Shown one piece after another: positions 48,001-56,169 of a DNA stretch of 64,000 nucleotides (its first letter is position 1; every line of letters begins with the position of its first letter). The position numbers and the translations under genes were made by a program. The DNA is from Ramlibacter pallidus (lineage in GTDB: Bacteria > Pseudomonadota > Gammaproteobacteria > Burkholderiales > Burkholderiaceae_C): contig NZ_JADDIV010000006.1 in assembly GCF_015070875.1 (NCBI RefSeq), positions 62,001-126,000 on the forward strand. Direction: 5' to 3'. Below the pieces are notes generated by a model. That model saw only the letters and a program-made list of their open reading frames with translations, had not been told where the DNA came from and did not search any database.

Positions 48001-51000
48001 GCGATCGGCGGCGCCGGTTCCGTGGTGCAGGCCGGCGCCGGCACCACCGTGCTGGCCGCCGACAACAGCTACACCGGCACCACCACCATCTCCGCGGGCA
48101 CGCTGCAGGTGGGCAACGGCGGGACCGCCGGTTCACTGGGCACCGGCACCGTGGTGGACAACGGCGCGCTGGTGTTCAACCGCTCCGACGACGTCACGCT
48201 CGCCAACCAGGTCACCGGCACGGGATCCCTGACGCAGGCCGGCAGCGGCACGCTCACGCTCACCGGTGCCAACAACTACGGCGGAACGACCACGATCAGC
48301 GCCGGCACCCTGCGAGTGGGCAACGGCGGCACCACTGGTTCACTGGGCAGCGGCAACGTGGTCGACAACGGCGCGCTGGTGTTCGACCGCTCGAACAACA
48401 TCACCGTGGCGAACGCCATCAGCGGCACCGGCGGCGTCGAGCAGGCCGGCACGGGCGTGCTGGCGCTCACCGGCAGCAACAGCTACGGCGGTGGCACCAC
48501 CATCGGCAGCGGCACGGTCGCGATCGGCAACGGGCAGGCGCTGGGCACGGGTGTCGTCACGCTGGACGGCGGCCAGCTGACGGCGCTGAACACCCTGACG
48601 CTGGCCAATGCCACCGTCTTCACGGCCGGCACGAGCAGCACGGTGGCAGCAGCGAACGGCCAAGTGTTGACCCTGTCCGGCGGCAGCGCCTGGAACGCGG
48701 GGAGCGCCGTGCATTTCGGCACGTCGACGGCGACCGGTGTCGTGGAGGCTGCGTTCGGCGGGGGTTCGTTCTCCAGCGACGCCAGGTTGCTGGTCGACGG
48801 CGGCACGCTGCGTGCCGGCAACGGCACCCTAGGCCTCGTCACCGGCGCGATCGAGTCCGTGACCATCGCTGCCGGCGCGACGCTGGCCACCAACGGCCAC
48901 GCGTTCGGATTCCGGGACCTCCAGGGCGCCGGCAACCTCGTCACCTCGGCCGCGCCTGGCAACACGGTGGGCATCGAGGCCGGCAACTTTTCCGGCGTCA
49001 TCAGCGGCAGCGACGGCCTGGACAAGACCGGCACCGGCACCCTGGTGCTGTCCGGCGCCAACACGTACTCCGGCACGACCACCGTCAGCCGCGGCACGCT
49101 GCAGGTGGGTGCCGGCACGGCCGCCGGGTCCCTGGGCACGGGCAGCGTGGTGGTCGACGGCGCGCTGGTGTTCGACCGCTCGGACGACTTCACCGTGGGC
49201 AACACGATCAGCGGCAGTGGCACGCTCACGCACGCGGGAAGTGGAACCCTCACCCTGACGGGCGCCAACAGCTACGCGGGCACCACCACCATCGGCGCCG
49301 GCACGCTGCAGGTCGGCAACGGCGGCACCACCGGCGCGCTGGGCGGCGGCGCCGTCGTGAACGACGGCGCGCTGGTCTTCAACCGCTCGAACGGCGTGAC
49401 CGTGGCCGGCGCCATCAGCGGCAGCGGCACGCTCACGCAGGCCGGCAGCAGCACCGTGACGCTCACCGGCGCCAACAGCTACGCGGGCGCGACCACCATC
49501 AGCAGCGGCACGCTGCGGATCGGCAACGGCGGCACCAACGGCACGCTGGGCACCGCGGGGGTGACCAACAACGGCGTGCTGGCCTTCGACCGCAGCGACG
49601 CCATCCTGGTGGCCAACGCCATCGGCGGCACCGGCGCCCTCGCGCAGGCCGGCGCCGGCACCACGGTGCTGGCCGGCGCCAACACCTACGCGGGCCCGAC
49701 CACCATCTCCGCGGGCACGCTGCAGGTCGGCAACGGCGGCACCGCCGGTTCGCTGGGCGGCGGCAACGTGGTGAACGACGGTGCGCTGGTGTTCTACCGC
49801 TCGGACGACATCAGCGTGGCCAACGCGATCAGCGGCACCGGCACGTTCACGCAGGCCGCGGGCAGCACCCTGGCGCTGACCGGCGCCAACACGTACTCCG
49901 GCGCCACGGCCATCGTCAGCGGCGGCACGCTGCAGGTCGGCAACGGCGGCACCACGGGCACGCTGGGCACCGGCGCGGTGACCAACGACGGCACGCTCAC
50001 GTTCAACCGCAGCAATGCGTTCACGGTCGCCAACGCGATCGGGGGCGCAGGCTCCGTGGTGCAGGCCGGCGCCGGCACCACGGTGCTGGCGGCCGACAAC
50101 AGCTACGCGGGCACGACCACCATCTCCGCCGGCAGGCTGCAGGTCGGCAACGGCGGCGCCACCGGCACGCTGGGTTCGGGCGGCATCACCAACAACGCGG
50201 CGCTGGTCTTCAACCGCACCGGAACGGGCACGGTCAACGGCGCGATCAGCGGCACCGGATCGCTGACGCAAGCCGGCACGGGCACGACCGTGCTGGCCGC
50301 CGACAACACCTACACCGGCGCCACCACGATCGCCGCCGGCACGCTGCAGGTCGGCAACGGCGGCACGAGCGGCTCGCTGGGCTCGGGGACGGTGACCAAC
50401 AACGGCGCCCTCGCCTTCCAGCGCAGCGACACCGTCACGCTCTCCAGCCCGATCGGCGGCACCGGCTCGCTCGTGCAGCAGGGCACCGGCAACCTCGTCA
50501 TCGCAGGCACCCACACGTACAGCGGCGGCACCTTCGTCAACGCGGGCACGCTGTCGGTCAACGGTTCCATCGTGGGCAACACCACCGTCAACAGCGGCGG
50601 CACGCTCGGTGGCACCGGGACCGTCGGTTCCATCGTCGTGGCCGGCGGCGGCACGCTGGCGCCCGGCAACTCCATCGGCACGCTCACGGCCAGCGGCAAC
50701 CTCACCTTCGCTGCCGGCTCCACCTACCGGGTGGAAGCCAATGCCGCCGGCGCCGCCGACCGCGTCAACACCACCGGCGCCGGCACCATCACCATCCAGG
50801 GCGGCACCGTGGAAGTCCAGGCCGGTGGCGCCGGCTACCAGCGCAACACGACCTACACGATCCTCCGCTCGGGCGGCGCGACCACGGGCCAATTCACGAA
50901 TGTCACCAGCAACCTCGCCTTCCTCACGCCCACGCTGAGCTATTCGGCCGACGGCGTCCTGCTGAACCTGCAATCCAGCGACGTGCTGACCTATGCCACC

Positions 51001-52143
51001 GTCGCGCGCACGCCCAACCAGCGGGCCGTGGCCGATTACCTGCAAGCCTTTGCCAACACGCCGGGCGATGCGGCGGCGCTGATCCAGCAGATCGACAACA
51101 TGACGGCCGACCAGGCCGCCGCCAGCTTCGGGTCGATGGCCGGCAGCCAGCACGCGTCCGCCAGCCAGGTCGCCTCGGCGCTGGGCCGCAACTTCTCCGC
51201 GGCGCTGGCGGCGCGCTCGGGCTTCAGCGCGGGCGGCCTGGGCAACGCGATGAACGACTGGAGCCAGGTGCGCTACGCCAGCCTGGCCTCCGTCGCAGCG
51301 CCGGCCGCCACGCAGGAGCGAGGCCTGTGGGTGCAAGCGCTGGGGGCCGGTGGCCGCATGGACGGCGACGGCAACGCGGACGGTTCGCGCTACCGCAACG
51401 GCGGCCTGGTGCTGGGCTACGACCAGCCCGTCACCGGCCGGTGGATCGCCGGCGGCGCCTTCGGCTACAGCAGCAGTTCCTGGAACAGCACCGGCGGCGA
51501 CGCCGCCAGCGGCACGCTCGAGTCGCCGCAGGCAGGCCTGTATGCGCGCTACACGGGCGACCGCTTCCGCGTGCGCATGGACGGCACCTTGTCCGGGCAC
51601 GACTTCACGACCGACCGCACCGTCAGCATCGGCGGGGCCCGCACGCGGGCCGAGTCCAGCCACAAGGGTCGCGAATGGGGCCTCGCAGGCCAGGTGGAAA
51701 TGCCGATTCAGGCCGGCGAATGGGAATGGCGTCCCCTGGCAGGGCTGCGCTACGCACACCTCAGCGAAGACGGCTTCACCGAAACCGGCCCGGGCCCGGC
51801 GAACCTGGTGGTGGCCAGGCGGACCACGCAGAACACCCTGCTCTCGGCGGGCATGCACTTCGTGCGCCCGTTCAACCAGGGCAAGGCGGGCCTGGAACTG
51901 CGCGCGATCGCTTCGCACCTGGCGGGCGACAACGACTCGCCGGTCACCGCAGGCCTGGCCGGCCAGCCAGGCCGCTTCACCGCGACCGGAGTCCCGCTCA
52001 AGCGCAACGCGCTGACGCTGGGCGCCACCGTGACCGGGCAGTTCACGCGCGATGTCAGCGTCTACCTGGACGCCAACTACGAAGTGCGCGGCGCCGGCCA
52101 GAACGCCTACCGGTTCAACGGCGGCGTGCGGGTGGGGTTCTAG
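45091..52143 (+). CDS. Giant autotransporter with PATR-type passenger repeats
   Basis: A 2350-residue type V secretion (AT-1) protein. A long signal peptide (about 1-48, ending AWAVAPSAFA) directs export. The passenger (about 49-1950) is a predicted beta-helix: an N-terminal pectate-lyase-like opening, then 16 copies of a 69-71-residue unit built on SYxGTTTISAGTLQVGNGG and LVFNRSDxxTVANAISGTG, in runs of 4, 5 and 7, separated by two 194-codon spacers. The C-terminal ~270 residues (from about 2080, RGLWVQALGAGGRMDG) form the outer membrane beta-barrel, ending ...RVGF with the usual terminal Phe. ATG at 45091 has GGGAGG 8 bases before it. Surface or released adhesin-like role likely; no protease triad seen. 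Confidence 0.93.
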   Translation: MQQSDRHATASLRRASLSPAARALPPLRPLVVACVLAWAVAPSAFACNASDTASLAACVANVANDGTINITANITLTGAIGVLGANATIVGNGHTIDGAGTYGLAVAAGTTSVSGLTLVNMAANNVQGATLALGDAGSLGTGHLNLANAQLTALNTMTLGPSATTYASGTKVTLAAAAGATLTMAGVAQVNAALHFGTATETGTVVFLPSGGNFILGQTMSVDGGTVVDGNGSLGYFNPYATSTTVKAGATFDTNGYVFGARNLQGGGNIVTSAAPGNTAIIQSGDFSGVISGADNLAKGGPGTLVLSGNNTYSGTTTINLGTLQVGSGSNTGSLGTHTGAITNNGALVFNRSDTVTLANQVTGSGSLTQAGTGTLILTGANNYSGATTISAGTLQVGNGGTTGSLGTHTGTIVDHGTLVFNRSDNVTLANQVTGTGSLHQAGGGTLTLTGANNYSGTTTISGGTLQVGNGGTAGSLGTGNVVDNGTLVFNRSDNVVVGNAISGSGTLTQAGSGTLTLTGANSYGGTTTIAAGTLQVGNGGTTGSLGTGNIVDNGALVFNRSDDLTVAGIISGTGTLRQAGTGTLTLSGSNTYSGGTTIGNGQVAITNGQALGTGRIQLDDGAQLTARNTLTLSNTMDLSAGDSTVAAATGSTLTLSSSPSWGANAHVHFGTTTDAGTVVFNASSAIVSSTGTALSVDGGTLRDGGLLGQVTGVLTAVNIGAAGTLETGDHAFTIQNLQGAGKLVTSTGAGTTLSIRSGNFSGVISGNDSLRKTNSGTLVLSGDNTYTGTTTVQGGTLQVGAGGTSGSLGTGSVVNDASLVFNRSDDFTVANAISGTGALATNGAGKLTLTGANSYLGATTISGGTLQIGNGGTAGALGAGNVVDDGALVFNRSDNITVANAISGTGSLTQAGTGTVTLTGANTYAGATTISAGTLQVGNGGTTGTLGTGAVTNDGTLAFNRSNAVTVGNAIGGAGSVVQAGAGTTVLAADNSYTGTTTISAGTLQVGNGGTAGSLGTGTVVDNGALVFNRSDDVTLANQVTGTGSLTQAGSGTLTLTGANNYGGTTTISAGTLRVGNGGTTGSLGSGNVVDNGALVFDRSNNITVANAISGTGGVEQAGTGVLALTGSNSYGGGTTIGSGTVAIGNGQALGTGVVTLDGGQLTALNTLTLANATVFTAGTSSTVAAANGQVLTLSGGSAWNAGSAVHFGTSTATGVVEAAFGGGSFSSDARLLVDGGTLRAGNGTLGLVTGAIESVTIAAGATLATNGHAFGFRDLQGAGNLVTSAAPGNTVGIEAGNFSGVISGSDGLDKTGTGTLVLSGANTYSGTTTVSRGTLQVGAGTAAGSLGTGSVVVDGALVFDRSDDFTVGNTISGSGTLTHAGSGTLTLTGANSYAGTTTIGAGTLQVGNGGTTGALGGGAVVNDGALVFNRSNGVTVAGAISGSGTLTQAGSSTVTLTGANSYAGATTISSGTLRIGNGGTNGTLGTAGVTNNGVLAFDRSDAILVANAIGGTGALAQAGAGTTVLAGANTYAGPTTISAGTLQVGNGGTAGSLGGGNVVNDGALVFYRSDDISVANAISGTGTFTQAAGSTLALTGANTYSGATAIVSGGTLQVGNGGTTGTLGTGAVTNDGTLTFNRSNAFTVANAIGGAGSVVQAGAGTTVLAADNSYAGTTTISAGRLQVGNGGATGTLGSGGITNNAALVFNRTGTGTVNGAISGTGSLTQAGTGTTVLAADNTYTGATTIAAGTLQVGNGGTSGSLGSGTVTNNGALAFQRSDTVTLSSPIGGTGSLVQQGTGNLVIAGTHTYSGGTFVNAGTLSVNGSIVGNTTVNSGGTLGGTGTVGSIVVAGGGTLAPGNSIGTLTASGNLTFAAGSTYRVEANAAGAADRVNTTGAGTITIQGGTVEVQAGGAGYQRNTTYTILRSGGATTGQFTNVTSNLAFLTPTLSYSADGVLLNLQSSDVLTYATVARTPNQRAVADYLQAFANTPGDAAALIQQIDNMTADQAAASFGSMAGSQHASASQVASALGRNFSAALAARSGFSAGGLGNAMNDWSQVRYASLASVAAPAATQERGLWVQALGAGGRMDGDGNADGSRYRNGGLVLGYDQPVTGRWIAGGAFGYSSSSWNSTGGDAASGTLESPQAGLYARYTGDRFRVRMDGTLSGHDFTTDRTVSIGGARTRAESSHKGREWGLAGQVEMPIQAGEWEWRPLAGLRYAHLSEDGFTETGPGPANLVVARRTTQNTLLSAGMHFVRPFNQGKAGLELRAIASHLAGDNDSPVTAGLAGQPGRFTATGVPLKRNALTLGATVTGQFTRDVSVYLDANYEVRGAGQNAYRFNGGVRVGF
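46018..46860 (+). repeat. Autotransporter repeat block 1 (4 units)
   Basis: Four tandem units (281 codons, about 70 each) with boundaries near 46231, 46447 and 46654. Each opens with NxYxG-TTTI and GTLQVGNGG, and closes with G-LTQAGTGTL-L-TG. Two of the units carry a four-codon insert (GTHTG). Confidence 0.9.
47443..48477 (+). repeat. Autotransporter repeat block 2 (5 units)
   Basis: Five tandem units of exactly 69 codons on average (345 codons in total). Unit boundaries fall near 47650, 47857, 48067 and 48274. Units 3 and 4 show two sub-types: VVQAGAGTTVLAAD and LTQAGSGTLTLTGA endings. Confidence 0.9.
49060..50511 (+). repeat. Autotransporter repeat block 3 (7 units)
   Basis: Seven tandem units in 484 codons (about 69 each), before a C-terminal spacer starting HTYSGGTFVNAGTLSVNGS. 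Units are more diverged than in blocks 1 and 2; one reads FYRSDD where others read FNRSDD. Confidence 0.9.
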
Positions 52144-52167
52144 CGGTCGGCGAAAGGAGCCGCAAGA

Positions 52168-52203
52168 GCGAGGTCGGTTCGCGCGCACGCGCGCCGACCT
52201 CGC
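52168..52203. terminator. Strong hairpin between the autotransporter and CBS gene
   Basis: GCGAGGTCGG (52168-52177) and CCGACCTCGC (52194-52203) are perfect 10-base arms; the loop itself (CGCGCG-CA-CGCGCG) can pair. No U-run follows on either strand, so it may be a barrier to transcripts from both convergent genes rather than a classic terminator. Confidence 0.55.
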
Positions 52204-52219
52204 AGGCCAAGGGCCAGCC

Positions 52220-52684
52220 TCAGAGCTGCGCCGTCGGCTGCGAATCCTCGCTCGCCGGCCAGTCGCGGATGTACGCCTTCAGCATCCGGTTCTCGAAGTT
52301 CTGGCTGTCGACGACCGCCTTGGCGACGTCGTACAGGCTGATCACGCCCATCAGCATGCGCTTGTCCATCACGGGCATGTAGCGCGCATGGCGCTCCAGC
52401 ATCATGCGGCGCACTTCGTCGAGCTCGGTTTCCATCGTGCAGGTGAGCGGGTGGTCGTCCATCGCCGTGCGCACCACCGTGCTGCCCACCGTGTGCTGGT
52501 TGGTCACGATGCACTGGATGACTTCGCGGAAGGTGAGCATGCCCACCAGGTCGCCGTGGTCCATGACGACGAGGGAGCCGATGTCCTTCTCCGCCATGAT
52601 GTCGATGGCACGCGCGAGCGGTTCCTCGGGGCCCACCGTGTACAGGGTGTTGCCCTTGACGCGCAGGATGTCGCTGACTTTCAT
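52220..52684 (-). CDS. CBS domain pair protein
   Basis: A 154-residue protein made of two CBS domains (about 7-65 and 72-135): VGPEEPLARAIDIMAEKDIG, SLVVMDHGDLVGMLTFREV and RHARYMPVMDKRMLMGVISL. CBS pairs bind adenosine nucleotides and usually regulate a partner. ATG at 52684 follows AGGAG. Stands alone. Confidence 0.92.
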   Translation of the reverse strand: MKVSDILRVKGNTLYTVGPEEPLARAIDIMAEKDIGSLVVMDHGDLVGMLTFREVIQCIVTNQHTVGSTVVRTAMDDHPLTCTMETELDEVRRMMLERHARYMPVMDKRMLMGVISLYDVAKAVVDSQNFENRMLKAYIRDWPASEDSQPTAQL

Positions 52685-52779
52685 GGCTGTCTCCTAGTGC
52701 CGGCACTCTTCCGCCGGCCGGGTCCGAAAGAATATAGCCCACAATCCGCACCACTGCCATACGAGGAGGGAAGCTCCCC

Positions 52780-54075
52780 ATGCCCGGTTACGCCGATCCC
52801 GGATTCGACACCCTGGCGCTGCACGCCGGCGCCGCGCCCGACCCCGCGACGGGCGCCCGGGCCGTGCCCATCCACCTGAGCACCTCGTTCGTCTTCGAAT
52901 CCAGCGACCACGCCGCCGCCCTCTTCAACCTGGAGCGCTCCGGCCACGTCTACTCACGGATCAGCAATCCCACCAATGCGGTGCTGGAGCAGCGGGTCGC
53001 CGCGCTCGAAGGCGGCATCGGCGCCATCGCCACCGCCAGCGGCCAGGCCGCCCTGCACCTGGCCATCGCGACCCTGATGGGCGCCGGCTCGCACATCGTC
53101 GCCAGCACGGCGCTGTACGGCGGCTCGCAGAACCTGCTGCATTACACGCTGCGGCGCTTCGGCATCCAGACCACCTTCGTCAAGCCCGGCGACATCGATG
53201 CCTGGCGCAACGCGATCCGCCCCGAGACCAAGCTGCTGTTCGGCGAAACGGTCGGCAACCCGGGCCTGGACGTGCTCGACATCCCGACCGTCTCCGCCAT
53301 CGCGCACGACGCCGGCCTGCCCTTGCTGGTGGATTCCACTTTCACCACCCCTTACCTGCAAAAGCCCTTCGACCTGGGCGCGGACCTCGTCTACCACTCC
53401 GCGACGAAGTTCCTCTCCGGCCACGGGACGGTGATCGGCGGCGTGGTGGTGGACGGCGGCAGCTTCGACTGGGAACGTTCCGGCCGTTTCGCCGAACTGA
53501 CGCAGCCCTATGACGGCTTCCATGACATGGTGTTCAGCGAGGAGTCCACGGTCGGCGCCTTCCTGCTGCGCGCGCGCCGCGAGGGCCTGCGCGACTTCGG
53601 CGCCAGCATGAGCCCGCACACCGCGTGGCTCATCCTGCAGGGCATCGAGACGCTGCCGCTGCGCATGGACCGGCACATGTCCAACACGCGCAAGGTCGTG
53701 GAGTTCCTGGCGGCGCACCCCTTCGTCACCCGCGTGGGCCACCCCATGCTGGAGTCGCACCCCAGTCACGCACTCGCGCAGAAGCTGCTGCCCAAAGGCG
53801 CCGGGTCCGTCTTCAGCTTCGACCTGAAGGGCAGCCGCGAACAGGGCAAGAAGTTCATCGAGGCGCTGAAGCTGTTCAGCCACCTGGCGAACGTCGGTGA
53901 CTGCCGCTCGCTGGTGATCCACCCGGCCAGCACCACGCATTTCCGGATGAGCGACGAGGCGCTGCAAGGCGCCGGCATCGGGCCGGGCACGATCCGCCTC
54001 TCGATCGGCCTGGAAGATCCCGATGACCTCCTCGACGACCTCAAGCGCGCGCTGCGGGCCGCCGAGAAAGCCTGA
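52780..54075 (+). CDS. metY: O-acetylhomoserine sulfhydrylase (MetY type)
   Basis: A 431-residue PLP enzyme of the Cys/Met metabolism family, which makes homocysteine from O-acetylhomoserine and sulfide. The PLP lysine lies in YHSATKFLSGHGTVIGG; ASGQAALHLAIATLMGAGSH and SRISNPTNAVLEQRVAALEG are other family blocks. The length is typical of MetY rather than the shorter MetZ. ATG with GAGGGAAG. First gene of a tight operon with the hydrolase (10 bases) and P450 (2 bases). Confidence 0.93.
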   Translation: MPGYADPGFDTLALHAGAAPDPATGARAVPIHLSTSFVFESSDHAAALFNLERSGHVYSRISNPTNAVLEQRVAALEGGIGAIATASGQAALHLAIATLMGAGSHIVASTALYGGSQNLLHYTLRRFGIQTTFVKPGDIDAWRNAIRPETKLLFGETVGNPGLDVLDIPTVSAIAHDAGLPLLVDSTFTTPYLQKPFDLGADLVYHSATKFLSGHGTVIGGVVVDGGSFDWERSGRFAELTQPYDGFHDMVFSEESTVGAFLLRARREGLRDFGASMSPHTAWLILQGIETLPLRMDRHMSNTRKVVEFLAAHPFVTRVGHPMLESHPSHALAQKLLPKGAGSVFSFDLKGSREQGKKFIEALKLFSHLANVGDCRSLVIHPASTTHFRMSDEALQGAGIGPGTIRLSIGLEDPDDLLDDLKRALRAAEKA

Positions 54076-54085
54076 GGAACGCCGC

Positions 54086-54892
54086 ATGTACCTCGATGTC
54101 CAGGGTGCGCGCACCTTCTGCTACACCGGCGGCAAGCCCTTCGATGCCGCGAAGCCCACGATCGTGTTCGTCCACGGCGTGCTCAACGACCACAGCGTCT
54201 GGATCCTGCAGACGCGCTACTTCGCGCACCACGGCTGGAACGTGCTGGCGGTGGACCTGCCGGGCCACTGCAAGAGCGGCGGCGAGCCGCCGAAGTCGGT
54301 CGAGGAGGCGGCGGACTTCGTGATCGCGCTGCTCGATGCGGCGAAGGTGGAGAAGGCCGCGCTGGTCGGCCACAGCTTCGGCGCGCTCACCGTGCTGGAA
54401 GCGGCGGCGCGCGCACCGCAGCGGGTGACGCACCTCGCCCTGCTCGGCCCGGCGGCCCCGATGAAGGTCTCGCCCGCCTTGCTGGAGAACTCGCAGCACG
54501 CGCCCCTGAAGGCGATCGCCATGGTCAGCGTGTTCTCGCACTCCATGCTGGCGCCCCCGCCCTCCTCGCTCGGTCCCGGCACCTGGCTGTACGGCGGTGC
54601 CCGCGCCCTGATGAAGCGCGTGCTGGCGAGCAACCCGCGGATCAACCTCTTCCATCGCGGCTTCGTCGCCTGCGACAGCTACGGGGGCGGCGAGGCGGCG
54701 ATCGGCAAGGTGCGCTGTCCCGTCCTGTTCCTGCTGGGCAAGGGCGACGCGATGGCGCCCCCGAAGGCGGCGCTGCCGCTGCAACAGAATGCGCGCGACG
54801 CGAAGACGGTGGTCGTCGAGGGCGGCCACCAGATGATGTCGGAGGCGCCGGACGCCGTGCTGTTCGCGTTGCGCGACTTCCTGAAGGCGTGA
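54086..54892 (+). CDS. Alpha/beta fold hydrolase
   Basis: A 268-residue cytoplasmic hydrolase. VFVHGVLNDHSVW is the oxyanion region, GHSFGA the nucleophile elbow, LLGKGDAMAPP the acid strand and GGHQMM the catalytic histidine. Substrate unknown. ATG at 54086 with GAGGAAC ahead; sandwiched between metY and the P450, so it may share their pathway. Confidence 0.9.
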   Translation: MYLDVQGARTFCYTGGKPFDAAKPTIVFVHGVLNDHSVWILQTRYFAHHGWNVLAVDLPGHCKSGGEPPKSVEEAADFVIALLDAAKVEKAALVGHSFGALTVLEAAARAPQRVTHLALLGPAAPMKVSPALLENSQHAPLKAIAMVSVFSHSMLAPPPSSLGPGTWLYGGARALMKRVLASNPRINLFHRGFVACDSYGGGEAAIGKVRCPVLFLLGKGDAMAPPKAALPLQQNARDAKTVVVEGGHQMMSEAPDAVLFALRDFLKA

Positions 54893-54894
54893 CG

Positions 54895-56166
54895 ATGCAG
54901 GTGACGCCCCCGATGACCGCGGAACGCGCGCGCGAGATCGCCGCAGCCTTCGACCTGCGCGCCTTGCCGGAGGACTTCTACGCCAATCCGTTCCCGGTGT
55001 ACGCCGCCTTGCGGGAGACCGATCCGGTGCATCGCATGCCGGATGGCTCGTGGTTCCTCACCCGCTACGCCGACCTGGTGGCGGTCTACCGCGACGCGCA
55101 GTCGTTCAGCTCGGACAAGAAGGTGGAGTTCACGCCGAAGTACGGCGCCGGCGCGCCGCTGCTCGAGCACCACACCACCAGCCTGGTGTTCAACGACCCG
55201 CCGCTGCACACCCGCGTGCGCAAGCTGATCATGGGCGCGCTCACCCGGCGCGCCATCGCCGACATGGAACCCGGCCTCGTCCTGCTGGTCGAATCGCTGC
55301 TCGATGGCATCGAGGCGGAAGGCGGCGGCGACCTGGTCGAGGACTTCGCTTCCGCGATCCCGGTGGAGATCATCGGCAACCTGCTGGCCGTGCCGCGCGA
55401 CGAACGCGGGCCGCTGCGCGCCTGGTCGCTCGCCATCCTCGGCGCGCTGGAGCCGAAGCTCACGCCGCAGCAGGAGGAGCTCGGCAACCGCAGCGTGACC
55501 GAGTTCCTGGACTACCTGCGCGTGCTGGTCGCCGACCGCCGCAAGCATCCCGGCGACGCGGAACACGACGTGCTCACGCGCCTGATCCAGGGCGAGGCGA
55601 CCGGCGAGAAGCTGTCGGAGACCGAACTGCTGCAGAACTGCGTGTTCATCCTGAACGCGGGCCACGAGACCACCACCAACCTGATCGGCAACGCGCTGGT
55701 GGCGCTCGAGGAATGGCCGCAGGCCAGGGCCCAGCTGCTGCGTGCGATCGGCACGCAGCCGGACTGGGACGCGCTGGAGCCGGTGATGACGCTGGCGGTC
55801 GACGAGTTCCTGCGCTTCGAATCCAGCAACCAGCTGGGCAACCGGCGCGCGGTGAAGGACTGCGAAGTCGGCGGCGTCGCGCTGCCGGCCGGTGCGCTGG
55901 TCACCCTGTGCATCGGCGCGGCGAACCGCGACCCGGCGCAGTTCGCGAACCCCGACGTGCTGGACCTCGCGCGCGAGAACAACCGGCACCTGGCCTTCGG
56001 CTTCGGCATCCACCAGTGCGCGGGCCTGAGCCTCGCGCGGCTGGAGGGCCGGGTGGCGATCGGGCGTTTCCTCGCGCGTTTCCCGCGCTACCGGCTGACC
56101 GAGCCGCCGACGCGCGGCGGCCGCGCGCGCTTCCGGGGTTTCCTGCAGGCGCCTTTCGCGGTCTAG
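54895..56166 (+). CDS. Cytochrome P450
   Basis: A 423-residue soluble bacterial P450. The heme-binding loop is FGFGIHQCAGLSLAR with Cys375 as axial ligand; the I-helix oxygen-activating motif is NAGHETTTN; the ExxR stretch is DEFLRFES. A monooxygenase needing a ferredoxin partner, none of which is nearby. ATG at 54895 is preferred (AAGG 7 bases before); GTG at 54889 is possible. It converges on the ligase gene with a 3-base gap. Confidence 0.93.
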   Translation: MQVTPPMTAERAREIAAAFDLRALPEDFYANPFPVYAALRETDPVHRMPDGSWFLTRYADLVAVYRDAQSFSSDKKVEFTPKYGAGAPLLEHHTTSLVFNDPPLHTRVRKLIMGALTRRAIADMEPGLVLLVESLLDGIEAEGGGDLVEDFASAIPVEIIGNLLAVPRDERGPLRAWSLAILGALEPKLTPQQEELGNRSVTEFLDYLRVLVADRRKHPGDAEHDVLTRLIQGEATGEKLSETELLQNCVFILNAGHETTTNLIGNALVALEEWPQARAQLLRAIGTQPDWDALEPVMTLAVDEFLRFESSNQLGNRRAVKDCEVGGVALPAGALVTLCIGAANRDPAQFANPDVLDLARENNRHLAFGFGIHQCAGLSLARLEGRVAIGRFLARFPRYRLTEPPTRGGRARFRGFLQAPFAV

Positions 56167-56169
56167 GAC

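Noticed and set aside
46026..50723. A ladder of reverse-strand open frames of about 67 codons across the autotransporter
   Set aside because: They are antisense shadows of the repeat units, with the same 204-213 base period, no ribosome binding sites and unnatural composition.
45091..52143. Possible CRISPR-like or DNA repeat array
   Set aside because: The repeats are coding, in frame, 204-213 bases long and translate to a known passenger-type motif.
53473..53480. GAACGTTC as a third TetR site
   Set aside because: It lies inside the metY coding region and is expected about once per 64 kb by chance.
54889..54894. GTG at 54889 as start of the P450
   Set aside because: It overlaps the hydrolase stop and has poor ribosome binding site spacing; ATG at 54895 is better placed.
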